Shown: positions 23,247 to 47,639 of the stretch, piece after piece
Position numbering within the stretch: the stretch's first letter is position 1
How the letters are laid out: each line of letters opens with the position of its first letter
Assembly (NCBI GenBank): GCA_964035795.1
Contig: OZ038322.1
Location: 19,012,674 to 19,076,673 of the forward strand
Length of the DNA stretch: 64,000 nucleotides
Source of the DNA: Pterobdella sp. o SKG-2022
Taxonomy: Eukaryota > Annelida > Clitellata > Hirudinida > Piscicolidae
Direction: 5' to 3'
Made by a program: the position numbers and the translations under genes
Notes under the pieces: generated by a model
The model's input: only the letters and a program-made list of their open reading frames with translations
Told to the model about the DNA's origin: nothing
Databases searched by the model: none

Positions 23247-25606
23247 ATGAAACTTCTTTCTTGTAAGTGTTTGAACGTGAAGATTCATGCCGAAAGTATA
23301 ACAGAAAACATTTTTAAAGGTGCATTATATTTCATAGCATTTATTTTGTTTATAAAACTCAGTTTTAGTAGTTTCTTTTCATAATCTGACATATTTTCTA
23401 ATTCTTTTCCAAGACGCATTTAATTTTTAAAACATTTTGAAAACTTTTTTCAATTGCAAAATAAATTATTTTACAGATTTAACCTTTCAAAAACGTGTAT
23501 TTTATAATTTTTTTGAAGCGAATTTGACTTCTGATGGAACATGCTTTGTGAGTTAAATTTTGAAAATATAGTCATTAATTAAAGCAAAAATTTTACTATC
23601 TACTCATCATTTTTCGAACAGGCAAATCAATTTTTAGTAGACAAGTTCAAAGTGGACGATTGGGAGGTTTATCAATGTGTTCAGTGTTGCTTTGTTACTC
23701 ATGCCATCAAAACACATCCAGACAACATAAGCCACACTCTCATTATAAATTCATCTTTAGTTGTGAGTTTATTCAGATTCATTGGTAATGAAACATTTTA
23801 GTAAAGTATTTATTTTAGAAATAGTAAATCATGCATTTTTTAAAATCTTATTTATCTAGCAAGATGAGAAAGAAATTGAACTACTCAAATCTTCTAATTA
23901 CTCTGAGCTATACAAAGTTGTTCTTCAAGAACCATCTCCTTCATACATTGAATGTGTGTTTTTCTTGAGTCATTATACAAAGTTTTGAAATTAAGGTTTC
24001 ATGAATTCAAATCATTTTCAAAATTGGTTTCCAGAATACTAATATTAATAATAAAAATGCCAGCTTTAACCGATATAAAGAGAAGTAGTGAAGTAGTAAA
24101 GAATCTTAAACAACAATATGAAGATTATGTTTCAAATGAACAAAAAGAAGTTGATCAAAGAATCAAGTATTTTTGTCATTTAATAAGTTTATAATTGGAA
24201 TATCACCTTTTCTCTCATCTTATTCATAAACTTGTGAAAAAAAATATAAAATTTATTTTAAAATGTTCATATGGATTGTCAGGCACTTTGTTGAGCAACA
24301 AAAGGTGGCTTTTGAGAGCATGAAAAGCTCACTACTCAAACAAAAAGATCAGTTAGTATCGACCATCATAAGTAATTCGCAACAAAGATTAATATTTGAT
24401 GAAATTGATCCTATTGATTCTAAAGAAACTTTCACCCCATATGTTAGTGATACAACATCTCATCCACCTAATGTATATACTAAGCCATCACAGAAGTCTA
24501 GTACAAATGAAGGTGATATAATTAAATCCATCATTAATGCTTCTTAATTACACAATTGAATTCTGATAGAATCACTTTCTTTTCACTGATAATATTTATT
24601 ATGTTCAAAATATTTTAATATAATCAAGTTTAAATATATAATACAGATCTATTAGAAGAATTGCCAGAGGATATAATGTTTGATCAAGGTTAGAGTTTGA
24701 AACATTAAATTTATCAATGAAATATGAAGCCTTCAGTTTAATTCCAACTAATTATTGTTTTTGAAGCCTCAGAAGATGAAGCTGTTAAAGAGGATATAGA
24801 ATATGAAAATGAACATGAAGAAGAAGACAAAGATGAATTGACTGATATTCCAGTTTTGAACGTCAGAGGTAAGACTGTGATACAGTCAAAAAAAGCTGAG
24901 GATGATTATAATGGCTTATATTCTACCTCTGCTCCTATCACGGTTCCAAAAGGCACTAAACTGATATCATTTGATAAATTTGATAAGGTAGTATTTTTAA
25001 AATATAATGTTAGAATTAAATTAGAAAATTTAGTAGCTATATTGAATTAGTTGGCCCCTATAGCTCCAGGGTTAGCGTTAGACTAATTATCTAAAGTTAC
25101 CGGGTTCGATCCCGCGTGGGCCGACAATTAGCACCTGTTCCCCAGTGTGTTTTCGCTACATTAAGTTTATAGCAAGCGCTTTGATCTATAATGAAAAGCG
25201 CTTTATAAATACCGCGTTACATTACATTACATTAGTTAAAAAAAAAGACTAACAGCTTATAAGCAAATAGTATTGAACTTTCACCAATAAATATTTAGTC
25301 AACTATAAATTAAATCTTTTTCTAAGACTTAAAATTTTTTTAGTAATGGTATATTGTTTGAATATTTAAAAATAACATTTTCAATTGAAAAACTTCGAGA
25401 ATCTATTAAATAAACAACATCGCAATTAGAATCCTCCAAAGAACCCTGAAGCGATGAGAGCCAATATAATGGAGATGGCGAGGAGTTGCAGGCCCACAGA
25501 CACTGTCGATATTTTTGGAGATCTTCCTATGACAATCATGCAGAAAAAGAACTTCGAAGTGTCTTCGCGTATGGGTGAAATGCCGGGTGTTGGATCTAAT
25601 CTTTAA
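23247..25606 (+). CDS. Probable PRAS40/Lobe (AKT1S1)-like protein
   Basis: PRAS40 is an AKT substrate and an mTORC1 (RAPTOR-binding) inhibitor. Nine exons in phase (23247-23319, 23477-23547, 23622-23762, 23860-23953, 24064-24166, 24283-24512, 24647-24688, 24767-24987, 25430-25606) encode 383 aa. Evidence for the family is at the C-terminus: an acidic stretch, YSTSAPITVP resembling the KSLPVSVP segment of PRAS40, then EAMRANIMEMA...DIFGDLP resembling its C-terminal SMRALVL...QVFGDLP, in the same order. FDEID at about residue 200 could be a TOS motif (inference). The N-terminal half (CKCLNVKIH start, a possible coiled coil at residues 130-180) is not recognisable from human PRAS40. The last intron holds a SINE. 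The exon model is good; the family name is tentative, and another conserved protein is possible. Confidence 0.5.
25050..25234 (+). repeat. tRNA-derived SINE, copy 2
   Basis: Same family as 1678-1855: tRNA-like head with TATAGCTCCAGGGTTAGCG (A-box region), GGGTTCGATCCC (B box) and terminal GGGCCGAC. The shared body follows, then AAAAGCGCTTTATAAATA and a (ATTAC)n tail with about three units. It lies in the last intron of the PRAS40-like gene, in sense orientation. It is better preserved than copy 1: the central GCGCTTT motif is intact here and GCGTTTT there. Confidence 0.9.
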
Positions 25607-26649
25607 CCTTATAATGTTTCAATGAATTTTTATTCCCTTTTTTGAAACTATATAGATCGAGGATATTTTTACGTTTAATTTAGCATTCTGGCTTGCTGTT
25701 GAGTTTGCATTATGAAGTCATGTTTCATAGTTTATATTTTGAGGGTTTACGCATCATCTTGAAAGCCTATTTGACAAATTGTTATCGAAATCGTTTTAAA
25801 TATGTAATTAAAGTATTAAGTCTTGTAATCTTTTGATTTTCTGGTTTATTTGTTTGAAAAGTTTAGTTTTAAATGCCTAGAACTCTGTTCGTTTCGATTA
25901 ATTTATATATATAACTTGAAAATTTCATGACTGTCAGATGTTAATTCTGAATATTCTTTTCTCAAAATTATAATTCACCTCTATTTAATCATTATCCTTT
26001 GTTTAGGTCCGTTTCCAATACTATCATTGGTTAATACTTTTGAACAAAACTTTGATAAAATATCTAATTTTTATTATTTATAACTTCATAATTTAATTTT
26101 TCAGTTATATCTACTTATATTTTAATATAATGCCACAAAAAACGCATGCTCAAATTTAATTTTCATAAACTTTCGATCGTTTTTCAACTCGAGTATTTAA
26201 ATAATTCATTTATATAACTGGCAATTCTATTGAATATTCATAACATCATTGATGTGTTCAAAAAAAAATGTATTCTAGTTGTTTATAAAATTTTTCATAA
26301 TGGTATTATACTGATTGCTCATAAAAATTGGGGCATATTAGTATGGAAGTTATATAATAAGCTTTAATTTTAATTATTTATTTGGCTTCTTCAGATATTT
26401 TTGAACTAGAGTTTAATGCTTTGAACGTTTTTTTTTCATAGTCCAAATTAGATGAATAATAATTATTTTTTCGACAATATATAATATTTTTGCTTTTGAT
26501 AATCAATATTTCAATTTCTCAGTTTGAAATAAATTGTAGGTAAATTAGTTGTATCAATTGGCGACGTTTAACTACCTAAGAGTCAATAATCCAAGTGAAT
26601 TCGTTTTAAACTGATTGACTAATAATTAATTTTTTTATTAAATGAAAAT
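25607..26649. other. Intergenic between PRAS40-like gene and dymeclin
   Basis: AT-rich, no gene or repeat recognised; should include the PRAS40-like 3' UTR and the dymeclin promoter. Confidence 0.5.
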
Positions 26650-29600
26650 ATGGGTGCAAGCAATACAAATCTTTCTAAAAATTTAGCTTCAAATGAGTAT
26701 ATAATGAAACTCGTTGGAACTGAGCACATTTCTTCAAATGATCCTTTTTGGAATCAATTTCTTTCTTTTTCGTCCACTATTCCAAAAAATATGTTTGTTT
26801 TTTTTTTAAATTTAATTTTTTCGGATATGAATTTTGTTATTTTCACCTAACTTTAATGAAAATAAAATCTGCTAACTTTTACAGTTTTGAAAACCATGAA
26901 ATAGAAAAAGAATTGTCTTTCTTGTTAGAAAAGTTTGTAGTGAATAATCTCAGAAGTAGTAATTTTGGGAGTCTCATAAGGGTTTTTCTTCTCAGATCAA
27001 CTGAATTACATGCTTCTGCCCAGTGCCAAAAGTATTGATGTTTAATCTTATTTTTTTGAATAATTAAATTTAATTCTCAATAATTTCGAGTATGTCTTAA
27101 TAAATATGAGCTAAAAAACTTGCTATTAACATTTTTATTTAAAAAAAATTATAATTTCAGCTTAAAAATTTTTCAAAATCATTCATAAACTTCACCAGTG
27201 ATATGTTTACATGGCAGACATATAATGCCTTATTTGTTCTGTTTGTCATATGTAAGTATATTGTAGAGAATGTCCCAGAAGAAACGATCTTACAACAATT
27301 TAGCGACCCTAATGTACAAGGTTAATGAAACATATTTTTATATATTTTGGCTCTTTAAGATCTCACCAATCTATATCATAATTTCATCACCATTTTTAAA
27401 ATCATACTTTAATTCATGTAAATGATAATTAAAAATGAAAAAATTTGTTTAAAAAAAGCAAATAATTTTTCATAAATATTAAAACACATACATTCATTAA
27501 AGTGGACAATTCAGCCTTCCTAGATCTCCTTATAGATGAGTTTTATAGAATCCTAATTGAGCTTCCTATAGAGTTAGTAATTATGGTTTCATAATGTATT
27601 TTTTAAGTATTGTACGTTTTTTAATGTTAATTTCATTATATAATGAAATTTAAGCTCGAATTGCATTTTTTTAAAAATTATTAAAGTTTGAAGCATTAGA
27701 AAAAAAATTCTCAATTTCATCATTTAAAAACTTCAATTACCGAAATTGAATTTATAATTCAAGGTCAAATTTTAAAATATATCAGTTTTGATGAAGTATT
27801 ATTTATGAAAATCAGTTTCCAAAAAATATTAAGTATAAATCTAATTTTAATATTTAATTATAGAGCTTTGTATTTAAAATTTGCATAGGTTTATCTCGAA
27901 CAAGTACTAACTTAATTTATATTATATCATTATTTTTAAGAATATAACCATCTTTAATAAAACAGACAAAAAATCTATTATTATAGCATCAATCAGTAAT
28001 TACCATATAATTTCTCATAGCTTCAATCATAATAATATAATGTTACTCGAACAGAATGGTAACTCGATCAATTCACCATGAGATATTGAACATCCTTATA
28101 TCACTGTTGTCCATTCAATTGTACCAGGCAGCTCCTTATGATTACCTCAATGATATCTATCGCATCTTCATGCAAGGAAAATGGTTATTTATATATTGTC
28201 CAAGTTATTTTATTTTTTGTTATTTTAGAATTTAATAAGCTGCTCTTATATTGGCTATTTCTGAAAAAAAACTTACAGAAAAACTAATTTTTTATCCAAC
28301 TATTTATTTCAATAGATTTGAATAATACTAAATTTTGTATTATTTTTTTTGGTTCTAGCTCTTATTAAATTTCTTTAAAGATGTCGAACACATCCATTTT
28401 TCATAATATAAATTCATCAACTTACATATGAATTATATAACTATTTAATAAATTTTTAAATATGATTCCTTCCAGCTCTTCAAGGAGCAGTGAACTGCTT
28501 CAATACCTTTTCAACAACTACATCAACTACCCATACAATAGTCAAGGCCACCATGGTTACATCTACAACATCACTTCTGCCATTGGATGTTTGTGCTTTT
28601 ATTCAGCTTGTCTTTTGTTGTTAGGCTTTTAAAAAAATTTAATTTCATTCCAAAATTTTTCTAAATTTATATTTTTTCACTGAGTATTATAAGAAAAATA
28701 TTTTTTATATCTTGGTTTTTAGCTTGAAATTTTTATTCAATTTGCAGCTGGTTTATGGTCGGTGATGACATTAGGAATGGGTGCAAGAAAAGCAGAAGAG
28801 AAAATTGAACTCACTCTAGATTCATTAGGCAATCAAAGCTTACTGTTAATGTTAATATTATGCAACTACTTTCATTCCCAAGAGTCTCTCATTAACTTGT
28901 ATCATAAATCATTCTTAACTCTCATGGATGAAAGTCTCTTGAAAGATCACACAGCCATTTCTATTGACAATTCTACTGCCTCCAGCAACCAAGCATTTGT
29001 GCCTGACTCTTCATCGACAGGCCTCGATTCTACAGCCACAAACTCACAAGAACATGTACTATCTTCACAAACAACATCAAACACATCTCCAGCCATTATT
29101 TCTGATAAGCCCATCCAAAATGTCCCACTTTCGAAAGTTAAAATCTCATACATTGGCCTCTTCAACCGCTTGTGTCACGATGTTAAGCACACCCATTGTA
29201 CCTTATTTTTGTACATGCTCCTTCACCATAATGAGTCGATGAAGGCTTTCATCCTATCACGCACTGACATTGATCAATTGGTTTGTATTGCTTGTGCTGA
29301 TACATAACTAAAAGCTTTTGTGTTTTGGGGGTTTCAATGGTTTATTGGTTATAATTATCCTTAGTTGCCCTAATCCTGGGTTAAAGAAAACGGGCTATAA
29401 AAAGATTACTTGATTTTTTGATATATAATTGTTGTGAATCTTGATTTTTATTGTATATACAATCATGTACTTGATAGTGATAATCAGGAAAAAATGGCTT
29501 CTAAGAACAGCAATTAATTGTATTAACCTAAATAAAAATTCAAAAAATCAAAAGTGAAACAAAAGATAAAACAAACTCTCACACCTTGCACAGGTTCTGC

Positions 29601-32600
29601 CTTTATTGGAGGTGTTGTATACAGCACACATTAACAAAAGCACTGTGCCCCATAATTCTCCACCAATGAAAAGTACCAGAGATTTGTACATGTCTCTCAT
29701 CATACTACTCATCCTCACTGAAGACTCCAGCTTCAGCTCTTCTATCCACGATATTGTTAGTTGTTGTAATGTACACTATCCAATGCTACATTATTAATGA
29801 AAAGTTTTTTGCATTCCACTAATTAAAACTTGATAACTCTTGCATTGATTTTATTGATATTTGGCTTTAAAAAATCATCATTGTTATGTGTTTTTGTTTA
29901 TTGCCCGACTCTGGGAAAGATTATTGACTGAAGTTTTTTCATTATTTTGCATTACTTTTGTTAATTCTATAGTTTCCAAATATTTATTCTTTATTAACGT
30001 TAGGAACGTATGAAAGTAATGTTTAAATACAGGAAATGTTGGTTTCTTAATCTAAGAGTGGCTTTAAAAAACATGGCGGTTTATATATTTTAATTAAACA
30101 AAAGATTTTAAAATTTTTTTCTGAACCAAAAAGCCCTGGTATTGAATAAAAATCAATATCTTGTTTTACTTTGTTTTTTGTTACGTAGATTGCTGTATTA
30201 ACTGAAATAATTCTATCTAACCTTGCGCTTTGACCATCCTATTGAAATGTTTCAACTACCTTGTTAACTAGCAGTTAGTTAATATATTATAAGTGTTCAA
30301 GTCTCATACTGGTGATTAATTGACAATGAAGTGGTATTTCAATCTGATTATTTTTATCGATTTTTGTATCAATTAACTAGATGCTCTGTCTAGTTTACCA
30401 GCATACATATAAAATCAATTTTTTCATGACACTTCATTATTATATAGACTCAAAGTTTGAATTTTTTTTTGGTCAGTATAAACATTATCACGTGAAACTC
30501 AATTCGGTTTTCATAATAGAAGCCTTAACACAAGCATGAACCACAGACGCTCAAGGACGTGCCGTGGCTGTCTGAACACCGGCAGCTTGGGGAGATGAGT
30601 TTGGGCAGTCTGGTTTTGTTGGTCCTCGTACGCACTATACAGTTCAATATGTCTCGCATGAGGGTAACATGTGTTTTTATTGATTAATTTGGTGATGTGT
30701 TGGTGGTTATATGACATGTTTGTTGCAGGAATGGAATCTGTGTCATGAGTGCTATGAGTGGTTCTTGTAGATTGATTTTTTAGGCTTGTAATTTTTAAAG
30801 CAGATTTAAATATGTGGAAAGGGCCCCAAAATCCGTTGCATACATACTGAATATATCGATAAATATACGGTAGCATATAAAAGAAATATATTGATGAAGC
30901 TAAATTTTATAGGTTCATTTAATTAATATTTTTTTTAGAAAATTTTGTTTGACAAGTGGTGTAATCTGAGTTGAACGTTGATTTTTATATGGGTAAATTG
31001 ACTTGCAAGTTGTAATTAATTCAAAACTAGATCTTTCATTTTTAAAAGTTGATTTGTTAACAATTTTTTTAATTGTTGTTATTATTTTTTATATTATATT
31101 GTTATAATCATAATAAGAAATAAACAATTTTTTTGAATCGTTATTGACGTAGTTCTAGGGGTTTTTCACGGTTATCATTATCAACCAATGCAGGACCAGT
31201 ACTTGCAGACTAATTGCTTGGGTGCCCTGGCCAACATGTCGGCGTACTTCAAGAACATGCACACCTATGTGGCTCAGAAGCTTATTACGTGAGTTTATTG
31301 CCATATTAAGCATAGTGGAAGTTCACGATTTCTATAAAGAAGAAAGTGCGTTTTTCACTGACCAATAAGATTGAAGCAGATTTGGATAAGATTTTTTTAG
31401 TCTGCTGTTTTTCTCACTATGAAAGTCTTTTTTTTGGTTTCGCTATTTGAAAGAAATAATGCCATTTAAATGCTTTCTTAGCTGAAAAAATAGCAAAATA
31501 TAAAAATATTGTTCAAATCTGCTTGAATCCTATTGGTCAGTGAAAAACACTTTCGTCTCTATAGAAAGCGTAAAGTGCTTGTTATTAAGCATCCGTGCAG
31601 CTCTGTATTGATTGATATATTATCATAAGGGTTTTCTCGAATCAAAGTGAGCACTATTAGTTATAATCCCTATGAATCCAGTGTAACTATTGGCAAAGGC
31701 AAAAACCCTATGTTTTATTAACAAAAAATCACGATGCTTCGCTTTGAAAAATCTTACGTTTTCGAGTGATTTTTTTGTTAATAAAACTTTGTGTTTGTCT
31801 TTTTCAGTCGTGTCTTTCAGGCTATTTTCGTTCAGTGTGGCTGTTTTTACACGTTTATAAAATAAACGTTCATTGTTATTTTTTATTTTTATATTAAAAA
31901 CTTTGAACTTCTATAAAATATTTTTTCAATAAGAATTGCCTATAATGTTTAAAGTAAGCATGTTCATCATTAATATATTTTACATATCAAATTTTTCCAA
32001 TATAAATGCAGCATCCAATCTCCACAAATATAGTCTCTCTATAAATAAACTAAATGCATAATAGGAGTCATGCAACTGAGATCTTATGGTTGATTGTATT
32101 GAAACAGATTGTTTTCCCTTATGTTGAAGAAGTACAATAAAATCACAAGCAAGAACAATAAGGATGATTCGTTAGTCGTCAATTTGAATGTTAGTATCGC
32201 TTCTAATTATTTATTAAATTAAATCTAAATATTGTTTTTATTATGAAGAGTCAACATATTATATAATAAGCGTATAAAATATTAATCTACTTAGTTTTAA
32301 TTGAAACTTTTGAAAATCAGTCATACCAAAATTCTTACTCGCATAACAATCAAATGTGACGCTACCTAAAACGTTTGAATGACTCAGGGGGCTGGTAGTG
32401 ATGCATCTGCCTTGGAGGATGAGTCTGAGCAGGTGTCGTATTCATCTTTCCTCTATTTAACTCTGTCGATTTCTTTTTTATTTTATTCATATACCTAGTT
32501 AACGTTTAAAATTTAATTTAAATTAATGATAGACATTAACTTAATAGGAGCTGGCAGCGATAGAGGAACTAATGCGGATGATGTTGGAGGTGTTGAATTC

Positions 32601-33973
32601 ATGTCTGAGTCACTCACTCAATTCCAACCCTCATCTCATCTACACAATGCTTTATCAAAAGGAACTTTTTTTTCAACTTTCAAGCCACCCTGACTTCCAA
32701 GACGTCATCTTCAACATCAGATTGGTTGGCTGCATTCAATTCTCTATCACTTTTCAAACTTATTTTTCAAGTCATATTTTATAAACACCAGAATTTCATT
32801 TTTTTAAAATGTGTTACATGTATTGTGAAATTCTTCAGGTTCTCGACTACTTCAGTAATGGTCTGGATAAGCAAAGCAAAAGCCCTTCAGTTTCTCAGGT
32901 GCATGACTTCATTAAGAAGCAAGGACTACTCTTCAAAAAGAATCGACTCAAGGTTTTTCTGCTTCTTACTTTTTAATTGGCTTTTATATTTGTTTATCAT
33001 TCTTCTAAAGTTTTGACGTTAAACCGCATTAAATTTAGCGCTTGAGTTACAAGCTGCTTTCGTGTTATAACCTGGATAATTGTATACTCTGGGCTAAGTA
33101 TCGACAGAATGATACTCTGGAGTTTTTTTCATTCGGCTTTGCATGTGATCTTAGTTGACAGCCGTAAAAAAAATTCCCGTGTAAAAACGGCAGTTCTTAA
33201 TTCAATAGTTTCGAGTTGGAAGTCAGCTTGAGCTGGCAGTATTATAAAAATTTTCCAGTATTTTTATTATTGCTTATTTTTAAAATTACGATCAGAGAAG
33301 TATCAATAATCTAGGCCAACGCACTCAATTATATTGACCTTATAATCTGATATGGATACTGAGAAACCATATATTATACATTTTTTATAATATGTGGACT
33401 GGTTATTCATGAAATTTTTGACGATGATTTCTTAGAAATCGAGAAGCTGTGTGAATTAATAAACCTTGCAAAACATTTTTTATCACTGAGGGATTCGAAT
33501 ATTTTTATAACGTTTTATGGTTAAGAGTTAGAAGGGTTTTGATTGAAACAATAAAAATTATAAAATTAATTATTAATGTGATTATATTTGTTGATAAGTA
33601 GTTAGTATTTCACAACTATTTTTTTATTTTAATTTTTAAACTAATTCAAGATATTAATTAAATAAAAATACCCCGCTTTTGTATTCTTTTTAAATGTATA
33701 AAAAACAAAGTTTTCAATTCCTCATTTTATCACTACTAGAATATAAAAGCCGAAGTATTTATTTGCTAAATTTAATTTTTTGAGACTGATTCATGATAAA
33801 TTGAAAGACTACTTTCTTAAACCCCACACCATTAACAGAAGTTTTCTGACTTGAATTTCCATTACGTGGAAGAAGAGAAGCCCGAGGAGTTCTTCATCCC
33901 ATATGCCTGGTGTCTCATTCTTCAACACAGCTGTCTCAAGTTCGAGCTGTCTAGACTGAGGCTGTCTGTTTAG
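26650..33973 (+). CDS. DYM: Dymeclin
   Basis: Dymeclin is a peripheral Golgi protein needed for vesicle traffic; loss causes Dyggve-Melchior-Clausen dysplasia in humans. Fifteen exons in phase: 26650-26792, 26885-27031, 27199-27320, 27503-27572, 28055-28183, 28476-28588, 28748-29280, 29594-29755, 30547-30663, 31194-31288, 32108-32189, 32388-32432, 32548-32724, 32839-32952, 33839-33973, giving 727 aa (human 669). Family signatures: an N-terminal MGASN, compatible with the known N-myristoylation; [96 protein letters not shown]; and [18 protein letters not shown] near the end. Exon 7 carries a Ser/Thr-rich insert that explains the extra length. The C-terminus after the FFIPYAW motif diverges from vertebrates. 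Introns hold two foldback elements. Confidence 0.95.
31329..31567. repeat. MITE-like element with ~55 bp terminal inverted repeats
   Basis: The left arm (31329-31385, containing TTTTTCACTGACCAATA) and right arm (31512-31567, containing TATTGGTCAGTGAAAAA) are inverted repeats with few mismatches around a ~125 bp non-coding core. It sits in the dymeclin intron after exon 10. It looks like a non-autonomous DNA transposon; superfamily and target-site duplication not determined. Confidence 0.7.
31698..31802. repeat. Foldback hairpin in dymeclin intron
   Basis: TTTTATTAACAAAAAATCAC at 31713-31732 is inverted at 31766-31786 with one extra T, and the flanks (GGCAAAAACCCTATG against CTTTGTGTTTGTC) extend the pairing imperfectly. 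Probably another small foldback element. Confidence 0.6.
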
Positions 33974-34872
33974 GCGGTGCTTCCAACCCATGCAATTTTG
34001 ACATAATGTTCTCCAATGTAATATGGTAGTTGGTGGGTTGTAAGACGACTTTCGAGGTCATGATAACGATAGTTTTTTGATTTTTATGTATCAAATTTTA
34101 AAATGTATGTTATTTTAATAATTATGATTTATAAGTTTTGAAAAATATATATGCAATCCTAAAACTACAATTTTAAATAATCTAAAGTCAATTGACTCTC
34201 ACTTATATGTAATTTGAAGCAAAAGGTTGATTTTAGATAGTTCTTATTACTTATTAGAAATTGATGCTTTGTTTTTGACTGATATTTCGTTTAATTAAAA
34301 TTGTAAATATTATTTTTTTAATTATATGTGTTTTTGGTTTAGAGTTAGTTATAGGTTTAATCATTATATATCAAAATTTTAAGCATTTTTAAAGTTGTGA
34401 TTGCCTGTAGTTTGTGATTAATTAAAATCATCCTTATGAAACGTTTCGAAATTTAAAGTCATAATATTAAATAAAATCACACACGATGTTAATATTGTTC
34501 ACCACATGTATAATTTGAATAAAGGGATAAGAAGGTGTTTATGCTCATAATCTCCGTCTGTACTCGCTATAAGCTCGTACGCTTGAAAGCTTGAAAATTT
34601 AATCTAAACTATTTTTTTATTTTTATTAAAAAATACTACTTTTGCTCGTTGATTTATTTTCATTTTTAAAAAAATCAATATTCAGTGTTTGAATACTTTC
34701 AGTGTTCAACAAAGATATAATATGAAAACTTTCGGAAAAGCATTTGGCTAAGGTCATCATAAAAAAGGTCGATACAATCATGGTTTTAACAAAATTAGTA
34801 TGAAGACATGAACGAGGTTAATTTAGAATAGATAAAAACTTGCTTTAAAATACAATTTTATCGGTTCTTTCA
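33974..34872. other. DYM 3' flank, no gene
   Basis: AT-rich spacer between the convergent DYM and TRPC genes. Nothing beyond UTR sequence is supported. Confidence 0.5.
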
Positions 34873-35136
34873 ATGCTATTACCTCAGGTGTTGGTGGTAT
34901 TCGCAATTTTTAAACTACTGACAGAGTTCTATGAGAAATTTTTAGTTTCACCTATAAAGAAAAAAAATTATCTAGATGTAGTTTCAATGAAAGAAATTAA
35001 CAATGATTCAAAACCACTGCATACAGAAATTGAATTTCAAACTTTAATACTATTAAAAAGTGAAAAAATAGAAAACGTTAAATTTAACAGCTTGTTCAAA
35101 ATTTTAAATAGAAAGTACTGGTATTTAATAAAAAAA

Positions 35137-35145
<9 letters not shown>
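34873..35145 (+). CDS. Hypothetical 90-aa ORF overlapping the TRPC 3' end
   Basis: Open frame with a hydrophobic start (LLPQVLVVFAIFKLL, one possible membrane segment) and a charged Lys/Glu/Asn-rich remainder. It overlaps the last 9 bases of the TRPC coding region on the other strand. Its composition resembles real coding sequence here, but there is no homology I recognise. An acceptor-like CTCAG at 34884-34888 would allow it to be an exon instead. Could be chance. Confidence 0.2.

Positions 35146-47639
<12,494 letters not shown>

Noticed and set aside
23952..24194. Start of the PRAS40-like gene at an internal ATG (23952 or 24057)
   Set aside because: Upstream exons from 23247 join in phase, and splicing at 23953 to 24064 removes this stretch.
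30511..30876. 121-codon minus-strand ORF
   Set aside because: The opposite strand at 30547-30663 is a clear dymeclin exon (VRTIQYNMSRMR); the minus ORF is its shadow.
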